A stretch of 35,756 nt of DNA from positions 4,443 to 40,198 of the forward strand of contig JAJZLV010000106.1 of NCBI GenBank assembly GCA_021803215.1, given 5' to 3'. The position numbers were made by a program, and so were the translations under genes. Below are positions 26,493 through 34,396 of this stretch, piece by piece (position 1 is the stretch's first letter; each line of letters starts with the position of its first letter). This stretch comes from Actinomycetes bacterium (GTDB lineage Bacteria > Actinomycetota > Acidimicrobiia > Acidimicrobiales > Bog-793). Under the pieces are notes generated by a model. That model was not told the origin of the DNA. It ran no database searches and worked only from the letters and a program-made list of their open reading frames with translations.

Positions 26493-26589
26493 CGCGGCGA
26501 CCGCCCTCACCAGGGGCCCCGGGCCTTGGTACGGTCACTTCGCACAGCATGAGACCTGCCTTTCGTCCCTCGCTCCGTCTGTGGTGAGC

Positions 26590-27162
26590 ATGCCCACCTG
26601 GCTCCGTCGCCTCCTCGAACACCCCTTCGCCCGCCACCCGCTCGTGCGAAAGATCACCGGCTACAGCGCCGGGTCGGTCATCGCACTCCTCTGCAGCCAG
26701 GCCGCCTTCGCCGCCACCCTGGGCTGGGCCCACAGGGGCACCACTATCTCCTCGGCCGTCGGCTTCATCGGAGGAGCGATCCCCAATTACATCCTCAACC
26801 GACGCTGGGCCTGGCGGGACAGGCGAGGACGTGGACGCAAGAGCGAAGTGACGCTCTACATGGTCGTATCGCTCGCCACCTTCATCGTCTCGGCCGGCGT
26901 CACCCACGTCGTGAAGGACTGGGCCTCCCACATCACAGCCGACAGAGGTGGCGTGGTGGGGCTCACGACCCTGTCCTACCTAGCCGTCTCGGCAACTTTC
27001 TTTGTCCTCAAGTTCTTCATCTACGAGAAGTTCGTCTTCAAGAAACACCCGGCAAAAAGGATGGTCGGTCCGCTGCGTCCTATGGAGACGCCCGAGATGG
27101 GGCCGGCGGCAAAGCTCAACCACGTCCTCCAACAGAAGAAGAGCGACCAGATCCTCGACTAG
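26590..27162 (+). CDS. GtrA-family membrane protein
   Basis: 190 residues with four hydrophobic segments and the family pattern: KITGYSAGSVIALLCSQAAF, then SSAVGFIGGAIPNYILNRRWAWRDR, whose NYILNRRWAW is the signature, then VVSLATFIVSAGVTHVV and a final helix ending KFFIYEKFVFK. GtrA-like proteins are thought to move undecaprenyl-phosphate-linked sugars across the membrane or to help cell-surface glycosylation. An open frame begins at 26461, but the ATG at 26590 fits family length; GTG codons at 26581 and 26584 are alternatives. The C-terminal cytoplasmic tail (about 35 residues) has no recognisable motif. Confidence 0.88.
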   Translation: MPTWLRRLLEHPFARHPLVRKITGYSAGSVIALLCSQAAFAATLGWAHRGTTISSAVGFIGGAIPNYILNRRWAWRDRRGRGRKSEVTLYMVVSLATFIVSAGVTHVVKDWASHITADRGGVVGLTTLSYLAVSATFFVLKFFIYEKFVFKKHPAKRMVGPLRPMETPEMGPAAKLNHVLQQKKSDQILD

Positions 27163-27200
27163 GCGGAGCTGTCAAGCGCGGCCGGCGGGTATGGCAACCC

Positions 27201-27716
27201 TTGCCCACGCTCAGCGCTTTCCACGCGCCGGAGTACCTCCGCCTGGCTTCTCTGCTCGTAAAGCACCGCCGAGTCGCCGGCGCCGGCTCGTCTCTTCCAG
27301 AGCACGAAGAGGTAGAGCGCGACGCGGCCGAGCTCGTTCGCGAGCTTGAGGCGATGGGCCCCACCTTCCTCAAGCTCGGACAGCTCCTCGCGAGCCGGAG
27401 CGACCTCCTGCCGACCGAGTACCTCCAGGCGGTGGGGCGCCTGCGCGACGGGGTAGCCGCTTGGCGCCGAGGTGAGACGCCTCTGCCGGGCTGTCTGTTC
27501 CCCCTCGTCACGGCAGAACTTGTACGCCTTTTCGCACCAGCCTCAGGGGATCTTGAAGCGGCTCACGGTGTGATCCTCTCTTTTGTCACCGCCGCTCTCC
27601 TCGGGGTTCTGATGGACCCGGACCTCGTGGCGGTTCGCGGCGAGCTCGACGTCCTCTGCGCGGACCGCCTTCTCTACCTGATCGGTCAACTCTCCTCGAA
27701 GGAGCTGATCGCCTGA
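27201..27716 (+). pseudogene. truncated ABC1/AarF/UbiB-family kinase-like fragment
   Basis: Residues 1 to about 88 match the N terminus of ABC1-family atypical kinases, above all ELEAMGPTFLKLGQLLASRSDLLPTEYLQAVGRLRD. Resemblance stops abruptly after RLRDGVA (about 27460). The remaining 83 codons do not contain the ATP-binding or catalytic segments. Intact family members are about 430-550 residues. This is therefore a gene remnant whose frame happens to stay open, or a recombined 3' end. TTG at 27201 is the only available start and may not be used. Confidence 0.6.
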
Positions 27717-28087
27717 CGATTGGCCAGCCCCGGCGGCGCCTCGACCTTTGGGAGGTCGCTTCTGATCTGTACGGTCGTCGCGAGGTGGGCGTTCGCGAGT
27801 TCCGTCACGGTTATCGAGGCTTTGGCAGGTGTAGCCGCCTCCAGGTGCATGGTCCAGTCGTCGATACCCGCCGGGTCCCGATGCTCTCCCACCCGGACAG
27901 GAGCACACCCGATTAAGCGGTCAGAGCTGCGAGCATCAACAGCGTCGCGGGAGCCTTGCCGCTTGGGCCGGCAGCTTCCGGAAAGCCGCCGCATGGAGGT
28001 CTCGGGCGTTAAGGTGAACAACAGGTAAACTGAGGGTGTCTCCAAGATGAACACCACCTCTACCAGGTCGAAGAGGAGCGAACGCCG
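27717..28087. other. 371-bp stretch without a supported gene
   Basis: A minus-strand frame spans it but matches no family I know. A -10-like TAAACT lies at 28026-28031, about 57 bases before the Pit-type start, and may drive the phosphate transporter genes. Confidence 0.5.
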
Positions 28088-29050
28088 GTGGGAACTGCAC
28101 TGCTCGTGGTCGCCGGCCTCTTCGCGGTCGTAGCGGGTGCCAACGACGGCAGCTCCCTCCTCTCTCCCGGGCTGCGCGTACCCGGCATCCGGCCAGTCGT
28201 CAGCTTTGCCGTCCTGTTGCTCGCCCTCGCCGTCGGGCCGCTCCTCATCTTCAGCACCAAGGTGGCCACGACCCTCGCCCATGGCCTTGTCCCCTTCAGC
28301 GGTCTCGAGGCACAAAGGGTGGTGCTCGCCGCCACCCTCTCGGCCATGGTGGTCGTCTTCGCCCTCGTGAGGGCCGGCCTCCCGACAAGCCTCACCCTTG
28401 CTCTAGTCGGGGCGATCACCGGCGCCGGGCTGGGCGCCGGCCTTCCCGTGAAGGCAGGTGAGCTAGCTACCATCCTCCTGCTCGGGCTGGCGGCTCCGGT
28501 CGTCTCCGCCCTCCTCGCCCTCTTGGTCGCTCCCCTCGTCCTCCGCCTGGCAGGCGGCGCCCAGACGAGCCGGCGGCTGAGGCGCTGGCACGGGGCGGCT
28601 TTCGGGCTCCAGTGCCTCGCCTATTCCGCCAACGGGGGGCAGAAGATGCTGGCTGTCTTCGCGATAGCCGCCGGAGCGGCCTCTGGTGGTCTCGTGCATG
28701 ACAGCTGGTGGCTGGCGATCGTGATCTCCGCTCTGTTCGGCCTAGGGGTGCTGGTGGGGCTGCGGAATGTCTCGGGCAGGCTCGGCAAGGGCATCCTCGC
28801 CGTCCACCTCCGCCACGCCGTCGTCGCCGAGGCTTGCTCGTTCGCCGTGGTGACGGCGGCCGGGCTCGCTGGCGTGCCGCTCACGATGAGCCAGTCGGTG
28901 GCCGGCGCCCTCATCGGCGCCGGCATGAGCGAATCGCGCATCAGGGTCCGTTGGCCGGCCGCGCTGCGCATGGCCGGCGCCTGGGCTGTCACACTGCCGG
29001 CCAGTGTGGCGGTGGCGGCCTTGGCTGGCGCACTTACGAAGGGAGTCTGA
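28088..29050 (+). CDS. Pit-family inorganic phosphate transporter
   Basis: 320-residue, mostly hydrophobic carrier of the PiT family (SLC20 type), about 9-10 membrane helices. The two inverted family signatures are GANDGSSLLSP near residues 18-28 and AYSANGGQKMLAVF near 178-191. GVPLTMSQSVAGALIGAGM near the C terminus matches the usual sorting of the second repeat. It would bring in phosphate with a cation. GTG at 28088 has GAGGAG nine bases upstream. The DUF47 gene starts one base after its stop, the standard Pit-accessory pairing. Confidence 0.9.
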   Translation: MGTALLVVAGLFAVVAGANDGSSLLSPGLRVPGIRPVVSFAVLLLALAVGPLLIFSTKVATTLAHGLVPFSGLEAQRVVLAATLSAMVVVFALVRAGLPTSLTLALVGAITGAGLGAGLPVKAGELATILLLGLAAPVVSALLALLVAPLVLRLAGGAQTSRRLRRWHGAAFGLQCLAYSANGGQKMLAVFAIAAGAASGGLVHDSWWLAIVISALFGLGVLVGLRNVSGRLGKGILAVHLRHAVVAEACSFAVVTAAGLAGVPLTMSQSVAGALIGAGMSESRIRVRWPAALRMAGAWAVTLPASVAVAALAGALTKGV

Positions 29051-29051
29051 G

Positions 29052-29711
29052 ATGAGAGGTCCGCGTTCGGTGGCTAGGGGCGTCACCCGTCTCGCCCGCG
29101 ATCTCACCGGCCGCTCCACCGACGACCTGATAGCTCTCCTCGACACCCAACTCGAGTGCACCGAACGCGGCGCGCGACTCGTGGCAGCGCTCGCAAAGGG
29201 CTCGATGTCGAGCGAGGACGCCCGCGAGTCGATGCGCGAGCTCGAGCACGATGGTGACCAGGCGCGGGCAAACCTCGTCACCACCCTCGGCCGAGTGCTC
29301 ACGACGCCGATCGACGCCGAGGACATCTTCCGGCTATCCCGTTCGATAGACGACGTGCTCGACAATCTGCGCGACTTCGTCCGGGAGGTCGACCTCTACC
29401 AGCCGGAGGCGCTCGACTTCGCCCTCCCCCTCAGCGAGTCTCTCGTCGAGGGCCTCGAGCGCCTCCGTCCCGCTCTCGGGGAGCTCGAAGGTCCTCGCGG
29501 GCGAGCCCGGCAGGCCACCCTTGCCACCCGCAAGGCTGCCGGACAGGTCCGCCGCCTCTACCAGACACAGCTCGCCGAGCTGTTGAATGCCCCGCTCGAC
29601 AACGAGACGTTGAAGCGCCGCGAGCTGCTGCGACGCCTGGACGTCGTCGGCCTCCGTCTCGGCGAGGCGGCCGACGCTCTGGCCGACGGCGCCTTGAAGC
29701 GGAGCCGATAG
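29052..29711 (+). CDS. DUF47 / PhoU-like Pit accessory protein
   Basis: 219-residue all-helical cytoplasmic protein. The PhoU-like repeat is visible in MRELEHDGDQARANLVTTLGR, TPIDAEDIFRLSRSIDDVLDNLRDF and a later coiled-coil-like helix LKRRELLRRLDVVGLRLGEAADAL. ExxxD-type metal-binding residues typical of PhoU helices are present. Such proteins are encoded with Pit transporters and are believed to modulate them. ATG at 29052 is preceded by GGGAG and lies one base after the transporter stop, so the genes are translationally linked. Confidence 0.9.
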   Translation: MRGPRSVARGVTRLARDLTGRSTDDLIALLDTQLECTERGARLVAALAKGSMSSEDARESMRELEHDGDQARANLVTTLGRVLTTPIDAEDIFRLSRSIDDVLDNLRDFVREVDLYQPEALDFALPLSESLVEGLERLRPALGELEGPRGRARQATLATRKAAGQVRRLYQTQLAELLNAPLDNETLKRRELLRRLDVVGLRLGEAADALADGALKRSR

Positions 29712-29764
29712 CTGGATTGCCACACCGCCAGGCTGCCTGCACGAGCTCCCGTCCCCAAAGGCCT

Positions 29765-29770
29765 TATTCT
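29765..29770 (+). promoter_or_regulatory. candidate -10 of the acetyltransferase gene
   Basis: TATTCT with seven bases to the ATG at 29778, consistent with a leaderless or nearly leaderless mRNA. Confidence 0.45.
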
Positions 29771-29777
29771 CCGGGCC

Positions 29778-30314
29778 ATGGAGCCGCCCGTCACCCTTCG
29801 GCCCTTGCAGTTAGCTGACCTCGGCCGGGTCGACCAGCTCTTGCGCGAGCCGCAAGTCGCCAGGTGGTGGACGTCCGATACGACGGCCGAGAGGGAGCTC
29901 GAGCGCTTCCGCCGCCGCCTCGTCGAGCCAGCTGAGACGGCAACGAGGATGTACGCCGTAGAGCTGGGCGGGACACTGGTCGGATGGTGCCAGTGGTACC
30001 GCTGGCAGGACTACCCGAGCGAGGCGGCGGCGGTGGGCGCAGGCCGGGGGGAGGTGGGGGCCGACTATGCCGTCGGAGATCCCGGCGCGATCGCCCGCGG
30101 CGTGGGAACGAGGATGGTCGCCGCCCTGGTCTCCGAGATATGGCGACACGAGCCGCTGGCAGGACTGCTCGTAGCACCGCAAGCCGCCAACACCGCTTCC
30201 AGGCGGGTGCTCGAGAAGAACGGCTTTCTCCTGGTCGAAGTCCGCCCCGTCTCGACCGAGCCGCACAACCGCCCGATGGCGATCTACCGCCTCGGGCCGC
30301 CGCCCGCCTCGTAG
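29778..30314 (+). CDS. GNAT acetyltransferase, AAC(6')-like
   Basis: 178-residue GCN5-related N-acetyltransferase. The N-terminal TLRPLQLADLGRVDQLLREPQVARWW and the acetyl-CoA region EVGADYAVGDPGAIARGVGTRMVAALV, with the modified Q/RxxGxG/A loop as ARGVGT, resemble aminoglycoside 6'-N-acetyltransferase relatives. NTASRRVLEKNGFLLVEV is the usual C-terminal segment. The natural substrate is not deducible; resistance activity must not be assumed. Probably leaderless. Confidence 0.87.
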   Translation: MEPPVTLRPLQLADLGRVDQLLREPQVARWWTSDTTAERELERFRRRLVEPAETATRMYAVELGGTLVGWCQWYRWQDYPSEAAAVGAGRGEVGADYAVGDPGAIARGVGTRMVAALVSEIWRHEPLAGLLVAPQAANTASRRVLEKNGFLLVEVRPVSTEPHNRPMAIYRLGPPPAS

Positions 30315-30394
30315 CAGGGGGCGAAGCTGCCTCGGGGGCGGTCGTCGCCATCATCGGCTGGCCCCGACCACCCCGGGAAAAGCTGGCGGCGAAA

Positions 30395-30400
30395 TAAGGT
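30395..30400 (+). promoter_or_regulatory. candidate -10 of leaderless glycosidase transcript
   Basis: TAAGGT with exactly six bases to the ATG at 30407; no Shine-Dalgarno. Confidence 0.4.
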
Positions 30401-30406
30401 GCGGGC

Positions 30407-31309
30407 ATGAGGATGCTCGGTGCTCTCGTGGTTGCCGCCCTCTCGCTCGGGCCGGCCGGGACCGGCCTGCCCGCCCACAAGGGCTGGTGGCAGCCGAGAC
30501 CGCTCAGCTCCTGGGCATACGTCATCGGGGAGAACTATCCGCTCACCATCCCGCCTCTAGTCGGTGGTCACAGGACCAAGGTGCAGGTCGTCGACGCCGA
30601 CCTAGGGGACGAAAGCGGGCTCGAGCCGAGTGGACGACCCAAGGTCGACCCGACCATCGTGGCCTCCGTGCGGCGGATACATGCCATGGGCGCCCATGCC
30701 ATCTGCTACCTCGACGCAGGCTCCGCCGAGTCATGGCGAAGCGACTACCGGAAGTTCGACCCGGCCGAGATGGGCGGGCCGCTCAGCGGCTGGCCTGACG
30801 AACGGTTCATCGACGTCGCCGACTGGTCGAAGCCGGTGCCCAAGAGGTACGAGACCTTGCGCACGATCATGAGCTACAGGATCGGCCTTTGTCGCCGGGA
30901 GGGATTCGATGCGATAGAGGCCGACAACGTGAACACCTACACGAACGGCGATCTCGGCGGCTTTCGGCTGTCGATGGCCGAGGAGCGGACCTATGTGGAA
31001 CGTCTCATCCTTCTCGCCCATCACGACCACCTCGCCTTTTTCCTGAAGAACGAGATCAACGGCGACGGCCTGCTGAAGGAGCTGGCTCCGAAGGTAGACG
31101 GCGAGATCGACGAGCAGTGCTGGCAGTACAGCGAGTGCACCGCGCTGCGGATATTTGTGGGCGAGCGAAAGCCGATCCTTAACATCGAGTACGAGAAGAT
31201 CCCTCGCGACAAGCTCTGCCCGAGGGCGAGAGCCTTCCCGATGGCGACGATCCGGGCCGGGCTCGATCTCGCGGGCAAGATCACCTACGGCTGCTGGACC
31301 AGCTCCTGA
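30407..31309 (+). CDS. secreted GH114-like glycosidase (endo-alpha-1,4-polygalactosaminidase family)
   Basis: 300 residues. A short signal-like N terminus (about 1-23, ending near GLPAHKG) suggests export. The TIM-barrel shows VQVVDADLGDE, GAHAICYLDAGSAESWRSDY, WPDERFIDVADW, GFDAIEADNVNTY and FFLKNEINGDGLLKELAPKVDGEIDEQCW. These are the serial strand motifs of GH114/TM1410-like proteins, with conserved acidic residues in CYLDAG and EADN. Family enzymes cut galactosaminogalactan-type exopolysaccharides. Substrate is inferred only; a lipoprotein Cys is absent. Next gene is convergent. Confidence 0.87.
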   Translation: MRMLGALVVAALSLGPAGTGLPAHKGWWQPRPLSSWAYVIGENYPLTIPPLVGGHRTKVQVVDADLGDESGLEPSGRPKVDPTIVASVRRIHAMGAHAICYLDAGSAESWRSDYRKFDPAEMGGPLSGWPDERFIDVADWSKPVPKRYETLRTIMSYRIGLCRREGFDAIEADNVNTYTNGDLGGFRLSMAEERTYVERLILLAHHDHLAFFLKNEINGDGLLKELAPKVDGEIDEQCWQYSECTALRIFVGERKPILNIEYEKIPRDKLCPRARAFPMATIRAGLDLAGKITYGCWTSS

Positions 31310-31881
31310 AGATCCCTGATGCCCGGCGGCGAGCGCCCTGGCAGGGCCGCGACCCTCAGAGACGGTCGGCTTCCCGCACCGGGATCAGATCCTGCTCCGT
31401 GCCGCCTGCAGCACCTGTCGAGGATGAGCCCTCATCTCGACCTCATCTCGTGCGTCTCCAGGCGTTCGAGATCGGACCGGGCGGGACTGAGTCTGAGGGC
31501 GAAGTGGGACGATGCGCCGAGCCACACCCCGGCGAGCGGAGCCAGGGGCAGGGACTTGGACCCAACTGAAGCACAGGTGTTTTCCTCTATCTGCCGGAAC
31601 GCCCGCGGCAGGTACCGCTAGAGAGCCGCACCGCCCGAGGTGTCGGCGGCAAGCCAACCGGTCCGACTGCCGCTGGCGCGAGCAGGCGAGTTTGACGGTC
31701 GTGATACCGACGACGGCGTGGAGGCAGCACGGGATCTCCCGCTCGGGGGACACTGATCGACAGCCACGGTTCATCTGCCGCTGCAGAGGATCTCTTTCAG
31801 CGCCCCTGTCCGGCAGGCGAGCCTGTTCTGCGGGCTCGCGCCGCGAGAACGCTCCTCCTCCCTGAGGCCGAGGTCGCCTTG
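31310..31881. other. 572-bp stretch without a supported gene
   Basis: Between the convergent ends of the glycosidase and carbamoyltransferase genes. Open frames here are Arg-rich and lack family similarity or start signals. I see no strong T-run terminator. Confidence 0.5.
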
Positions 31882-33630
31882 TCAGGCCGGTGGGCGGGTG
31901 AGCACGCCAGGAGGCTCGCCAACCTCCTCGGCGACATGCGCCTTCTCGAGGACATGGTCGCCGATCACGAGGGCGTCCATCGCGGTCGCGGCAAAGTCGG
32001 CGAGCGCCTCCTCCGGCCGGTTCACCATCGGCTCGCCCCTGACGTTGAAGCTGGTGTTGAGCACTACTGGCACACCCGTCAGCCGGTCGAACTCCCGGAG
32101 CAGCCGGTAGAAGAGGGGGTTGGGGGCCTCCATCACGCTCTGGAGCCGCCCGGTCCCGTCGACATGGGTGACGGCCGGGATGTCGTCGCGCCTCTCGGGC
32201 CGCACGGTCTCCACGAGCAACATGAACGGATTGGCTCGATAGTCGACGAAGTATTCGGCGCCGCGCTCGTCGAGCACGCTCGGGGCAAACGGGCGAAACC
32301 ACTCGCGGTGTTTGACCCGATCGTTTACGACCTCCCGCATCTCCGCCCGGCGGGGATCGGCCAGGATCGACCGGGCACCAAGCGCCCGCGGACCGACCTC
32401 TGCTCTGCCTTGGAACCACCCGACGATCCACCCGGCGGCCACCAGCCGGGCAGCCTCGACCGCGGGATCGGGTACCCGCCGGACCGACACGCCATCTGTC
32501 AGCATCCCTCGCTGGCTCGCCGCCATCACCGCAGCGGAGATCTGGCGATCGCTCGCCGCCGGGCCGAGGAAGGCATGGTCCATGACCCAGCGGCGCGGCC
32601 GCCCGAGCAGCTGGTGCTCCACCCATAGGGCGGCCCCGAGGGCGTTCCCGGCGTCGGAGGATGCCGGCTGCACGAACACCTCGTCGAATCCGGCCTCGGC
32701 CAGCAGGCGGTGATTCATGACTGAGTTGAGCGCCACTCCGCCGGAGAGGCAGAGCCGACCGATCTGGCTCTGGCTCCGCAACCACCGGGCGACGTGGAGC
32801 CCGACGTCCTCGGTGACGGACTGGACCGCGAAGGCGAGATCTTTGTCGCGCTGGGTAACCTCCGACTCCGGCTGCCGGGGCGGCCCGAAGCGCCTGACGA
32901 ACCGCCGCGACACAGGCCGTCCGTCCCGCTGGTAGCCGAACCAGTCGAAGTTCACCCGAAAGCGTCCCCCGTCCTCGAGGACGACGAGATCCTGTAGCTC
33001 CTTGACGTACCGGTCCGTACCGTAAGGTGCGAGCCCCATCACCTTGCCCTCGTCCGCGTTGGTCGAGAACCCGAGGTACCACGTGAGCCCGCTGTACACC
33101 TCACCCACCGAGTGCGGGTTGGCGATCTCGGCGATCGTCCGCATCCGGTTGCCCGATCCGAGCCGGAACGTGGTGGAGAGATAGTCCCCTCCCCGGTCGA
33201 TGGTAAGCACCGCTGCCGAGTCGTACGGACTGGCGAAGAAGGCGGCCGACGCGTGGGCATCATGGTGGCCAACGTGGACGACCCGTCCCCTGTACCCCCA
33301 CCGCCGCCGGAAGGCGGCCTCACGAGCTGCCAACCGGGCGTCGGTGTAGAGCTGAGCCGCGAAACGCTTTGGCGCGCCGCGCTCGACTGCGTCGCGCGCT
33401 CCCCGGGCGAGGTCAACCAGAGGGCGCTGGGCGAACGCGACGACATCCACGTCCGCGATGCGAAGCGACCCCTCGGCGAGGCAGTAGGCAATGGCGTCGT
33501 CCGGGAAGGCCCGGCTGTGGCAGGTCCGGTCGAGCCGCTCCTGCTCGACCATTGCCACGACGAGCCCGTCGACCAGCAGGCACGCGGCCGTGTCGTGGCT
33601 GAAGCAGTTGATCCCCAGAATTGCCGTCAC
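31882..33630 (-). CDS. NodU/CmcH/TobZ-type O-carbamoyltransferase
   Basis: 582-residue two-domain enzyme that makes carbamoyl-adenylate from carbamoyl phosphate and ATP and carbamoylates a sugar or antibiotic hydroxyl. The N-terminal Kae1-like domain begins ILGINCFSHDTAACLLVDG (4-22) and holds the metal-binding HHDAHA at 122-127 and VLTIDRGGDYLST. The C-terminal YrdC-like domain has FQGRAEVGPRALGARSILADPR and VVLNTSFNVRGEPMV. GTG at 33630 is preceded by AGGGGA seven bases upstream; the frame is open far upstream, but that region is low-complexity. No antibiotic cluster is visible, so a surface polysaccharide target is possible. Confidence 0.9.
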   Translation of the reverse strand: MTAILGINCFSHDTAACLLVDGLVVAMVEQERLDRTCHSRAFPDDAIAYCLAEGSLRIADVDVVAFAQRPLVDLARGARDAVERGAPKRFAAQLYTDARLAAREAAFRRRWGYRGRVVHVGHHDAHASAAFFASPYDSAAVLTIDRGGDYLSTTFRLGSGNRMRTIAEIANPHSVGEVYSGLTWYLGFSTNADEGKVMGLAPYGTDRYVKELQDLVVLEDGGRFRVNFDWFGYQRDGRPVSRRFVRRFGPPRQPESEVTQRDKDLAFAVQSVTEDVGLHVARWLRSQSQIGRLCLSGGVALNSVMNHRLLAEAGFDEVFVQPASSDAGNALGAALWVEHQLLGRPRRWVMDHAFLGPAASDRQISAAVMAASQRGMLTDGVSVRRVPDPAVEAARLVAAGWIVGWFQGRAEVGPRALGARSILADPRRAEMREVVNDRVKHREWFRPFAPSVLDERGAEYFVDYRANPFMLLVETVRPERRDDIPAVTHVDGTGRLQSVMEAPNPLFYRLLREFDRLTGVPVVLNTSFNVRGEPMVNRPEEALADFAATAMDALVIGDHVLEKAHVAEEVGEPPGVLTRPPA

Positions 33631-33772
33631 CCGTTTTTCCCCTGGCTCTCGGCCTCCAGTCCCTGTGCAACCCCGGCGCTTTCGAGGCTGAGGAGAAGAT
33701 GCCCGCCTGCCCCCCAGTCCAATCCCTATTTTTCCCGCTCCCACCGGCCCCGTCCACGCGAGGAGCGCCCGG

Positions 33773-34000
33773 GTGATGAGCCGGCCGCCCGGTGAGCGCT
33801 CGGGCCCCCCGCTCGTCTGGTCGGTCCCTCGACCGGTATCGCGTAGCTGGCGCTCCGTGGAGGTGAGCCCAAAGCTCCTCCGCCAGCGCCAGCTGGTACG
33901 CCCACGAGCAGCTCGAGCCACCGGGAGAGAGCGCCGGCGAGGAGGTGGTCGTTTCGAAGCCGCTGATCTGGTCCGCTGGGACCGGGACAGCCGTCCGTGA
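33773..34000 (+). CDS. VapB-like antitoxin candidate
   Basis: 75-codon frame ending in EAADLVRWDRDSRP, like the C-terminal toxin-binding tails of actinobacterial VapB proteins. Its stop overlaps the GTG of the PIN-domain gene by four bases (GTGA), the usual antitoxin-toxin coupling. GAGGAG precedes the GTG/ATG pair at 33773/33776. The middle part is Arg-rich and does not look like a normal DNA-binding fold, so the gene may be frame-damaged. A GTG at 33857 starting SVEVSPKLL is another possible start. Confidence 0.45.
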   Translation: MMSRPPGERSGPPLVWSVPRPVSRSWRSVEVSPKLLRQRQLVRPRAARATGRERRRGGGRFEAADLVRWDRDSRP

Positions 34001-34314
34001 CGACGCTCCTCGTCGACACGTCGATCCTCACAAAGTGGTTCCACAGCGAGAGTGAATCCCAAGTCATCGAGGCACGCGCGCTATCCGAGGCGACGAGGCG
34101 GGGTGGGATCGAAGCTCGGGTCGTCGACCTAACGCTCTACGAGATGGGCGACCTGCTTCTTCGCTCGCTTCATTGGAGTGGTCCCTACGTCGCCGACCAG
34201 CTCGACGACCTCATCGTCATCTGTGGCTCCGTTCCCGGAGAGTGTGCAGTATTGCACGCTCCATCGGCGGCCTATGAACTTCAGGCCGTGCCGTTGCCTC
34301 GGACTGACGCGTGA
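33997..34314 (+). pseudogene. 3'-truncated VapC-like PIN-domain toxin
   Basis: The N-terminal part is a PIN-domain ribonuclease: LLVDTSILTKWF with Asp7, then VVDLTLYEMGDLLLRSL with Glu49, and VADQLDDLIVICGS. After residue 78 (about 34230) the sequence stops resembling VapC. The C-terminal acidic residues that complete the Mg2+ site are missing; family length is about 125-140 and this is 105. A hairpin at 34241-34260 follows the break directly, so insertion of the tnpB element most likely replaced the 3' end. Probably inactive. Confidence 0.7.
34241..34260. repeat. imperfect 8-bp hairpin at the vapC break, candidate element end
   Basis: AGTGTGCA and TGCACGCT pair with one G-T wobble around the loop GTAT. 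Subterminal hairpins of this size mark the ends of IS200/IS605-type elements. Confidence 0.5.
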
Positions 34315-34396
34315 GCATCAGGCCACCGCCTTTTTGGGGCTGGGTAAGGCTCTATCGACATGGCCGACAGAGCCGGTGGCGACAACAGCTTCCCGA

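Noticed and set aside
25651-26589. Several 70-280 codon frames after the kinase gene
   Set aside because: None has a recognisable family, a convincing start signal or normal codon-position bias. They look like random open frames of GC-rich DNA.
29778-30314. Calling the GNAT protein an aminoglycoside-resistance enzyme
   Set aside because: Similarity is at the family level only, and most such chromosomal proteins have other substrates.
31660-31760. Plus-strand peptide containing LTVVIPT, reminiscent of a family 2 glycosyltransferase start
   Set aside because: No DxD motif or any further glycosyltransferase sequence follows, and the frame ends soon after.
31385-33082. 565-codon minus-strand frame across the carbamoyltransferase region
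   Set aside because: The product is Arg/Gly-rich with no family motifs; the carbamoyltransferase frame is unambiguous.
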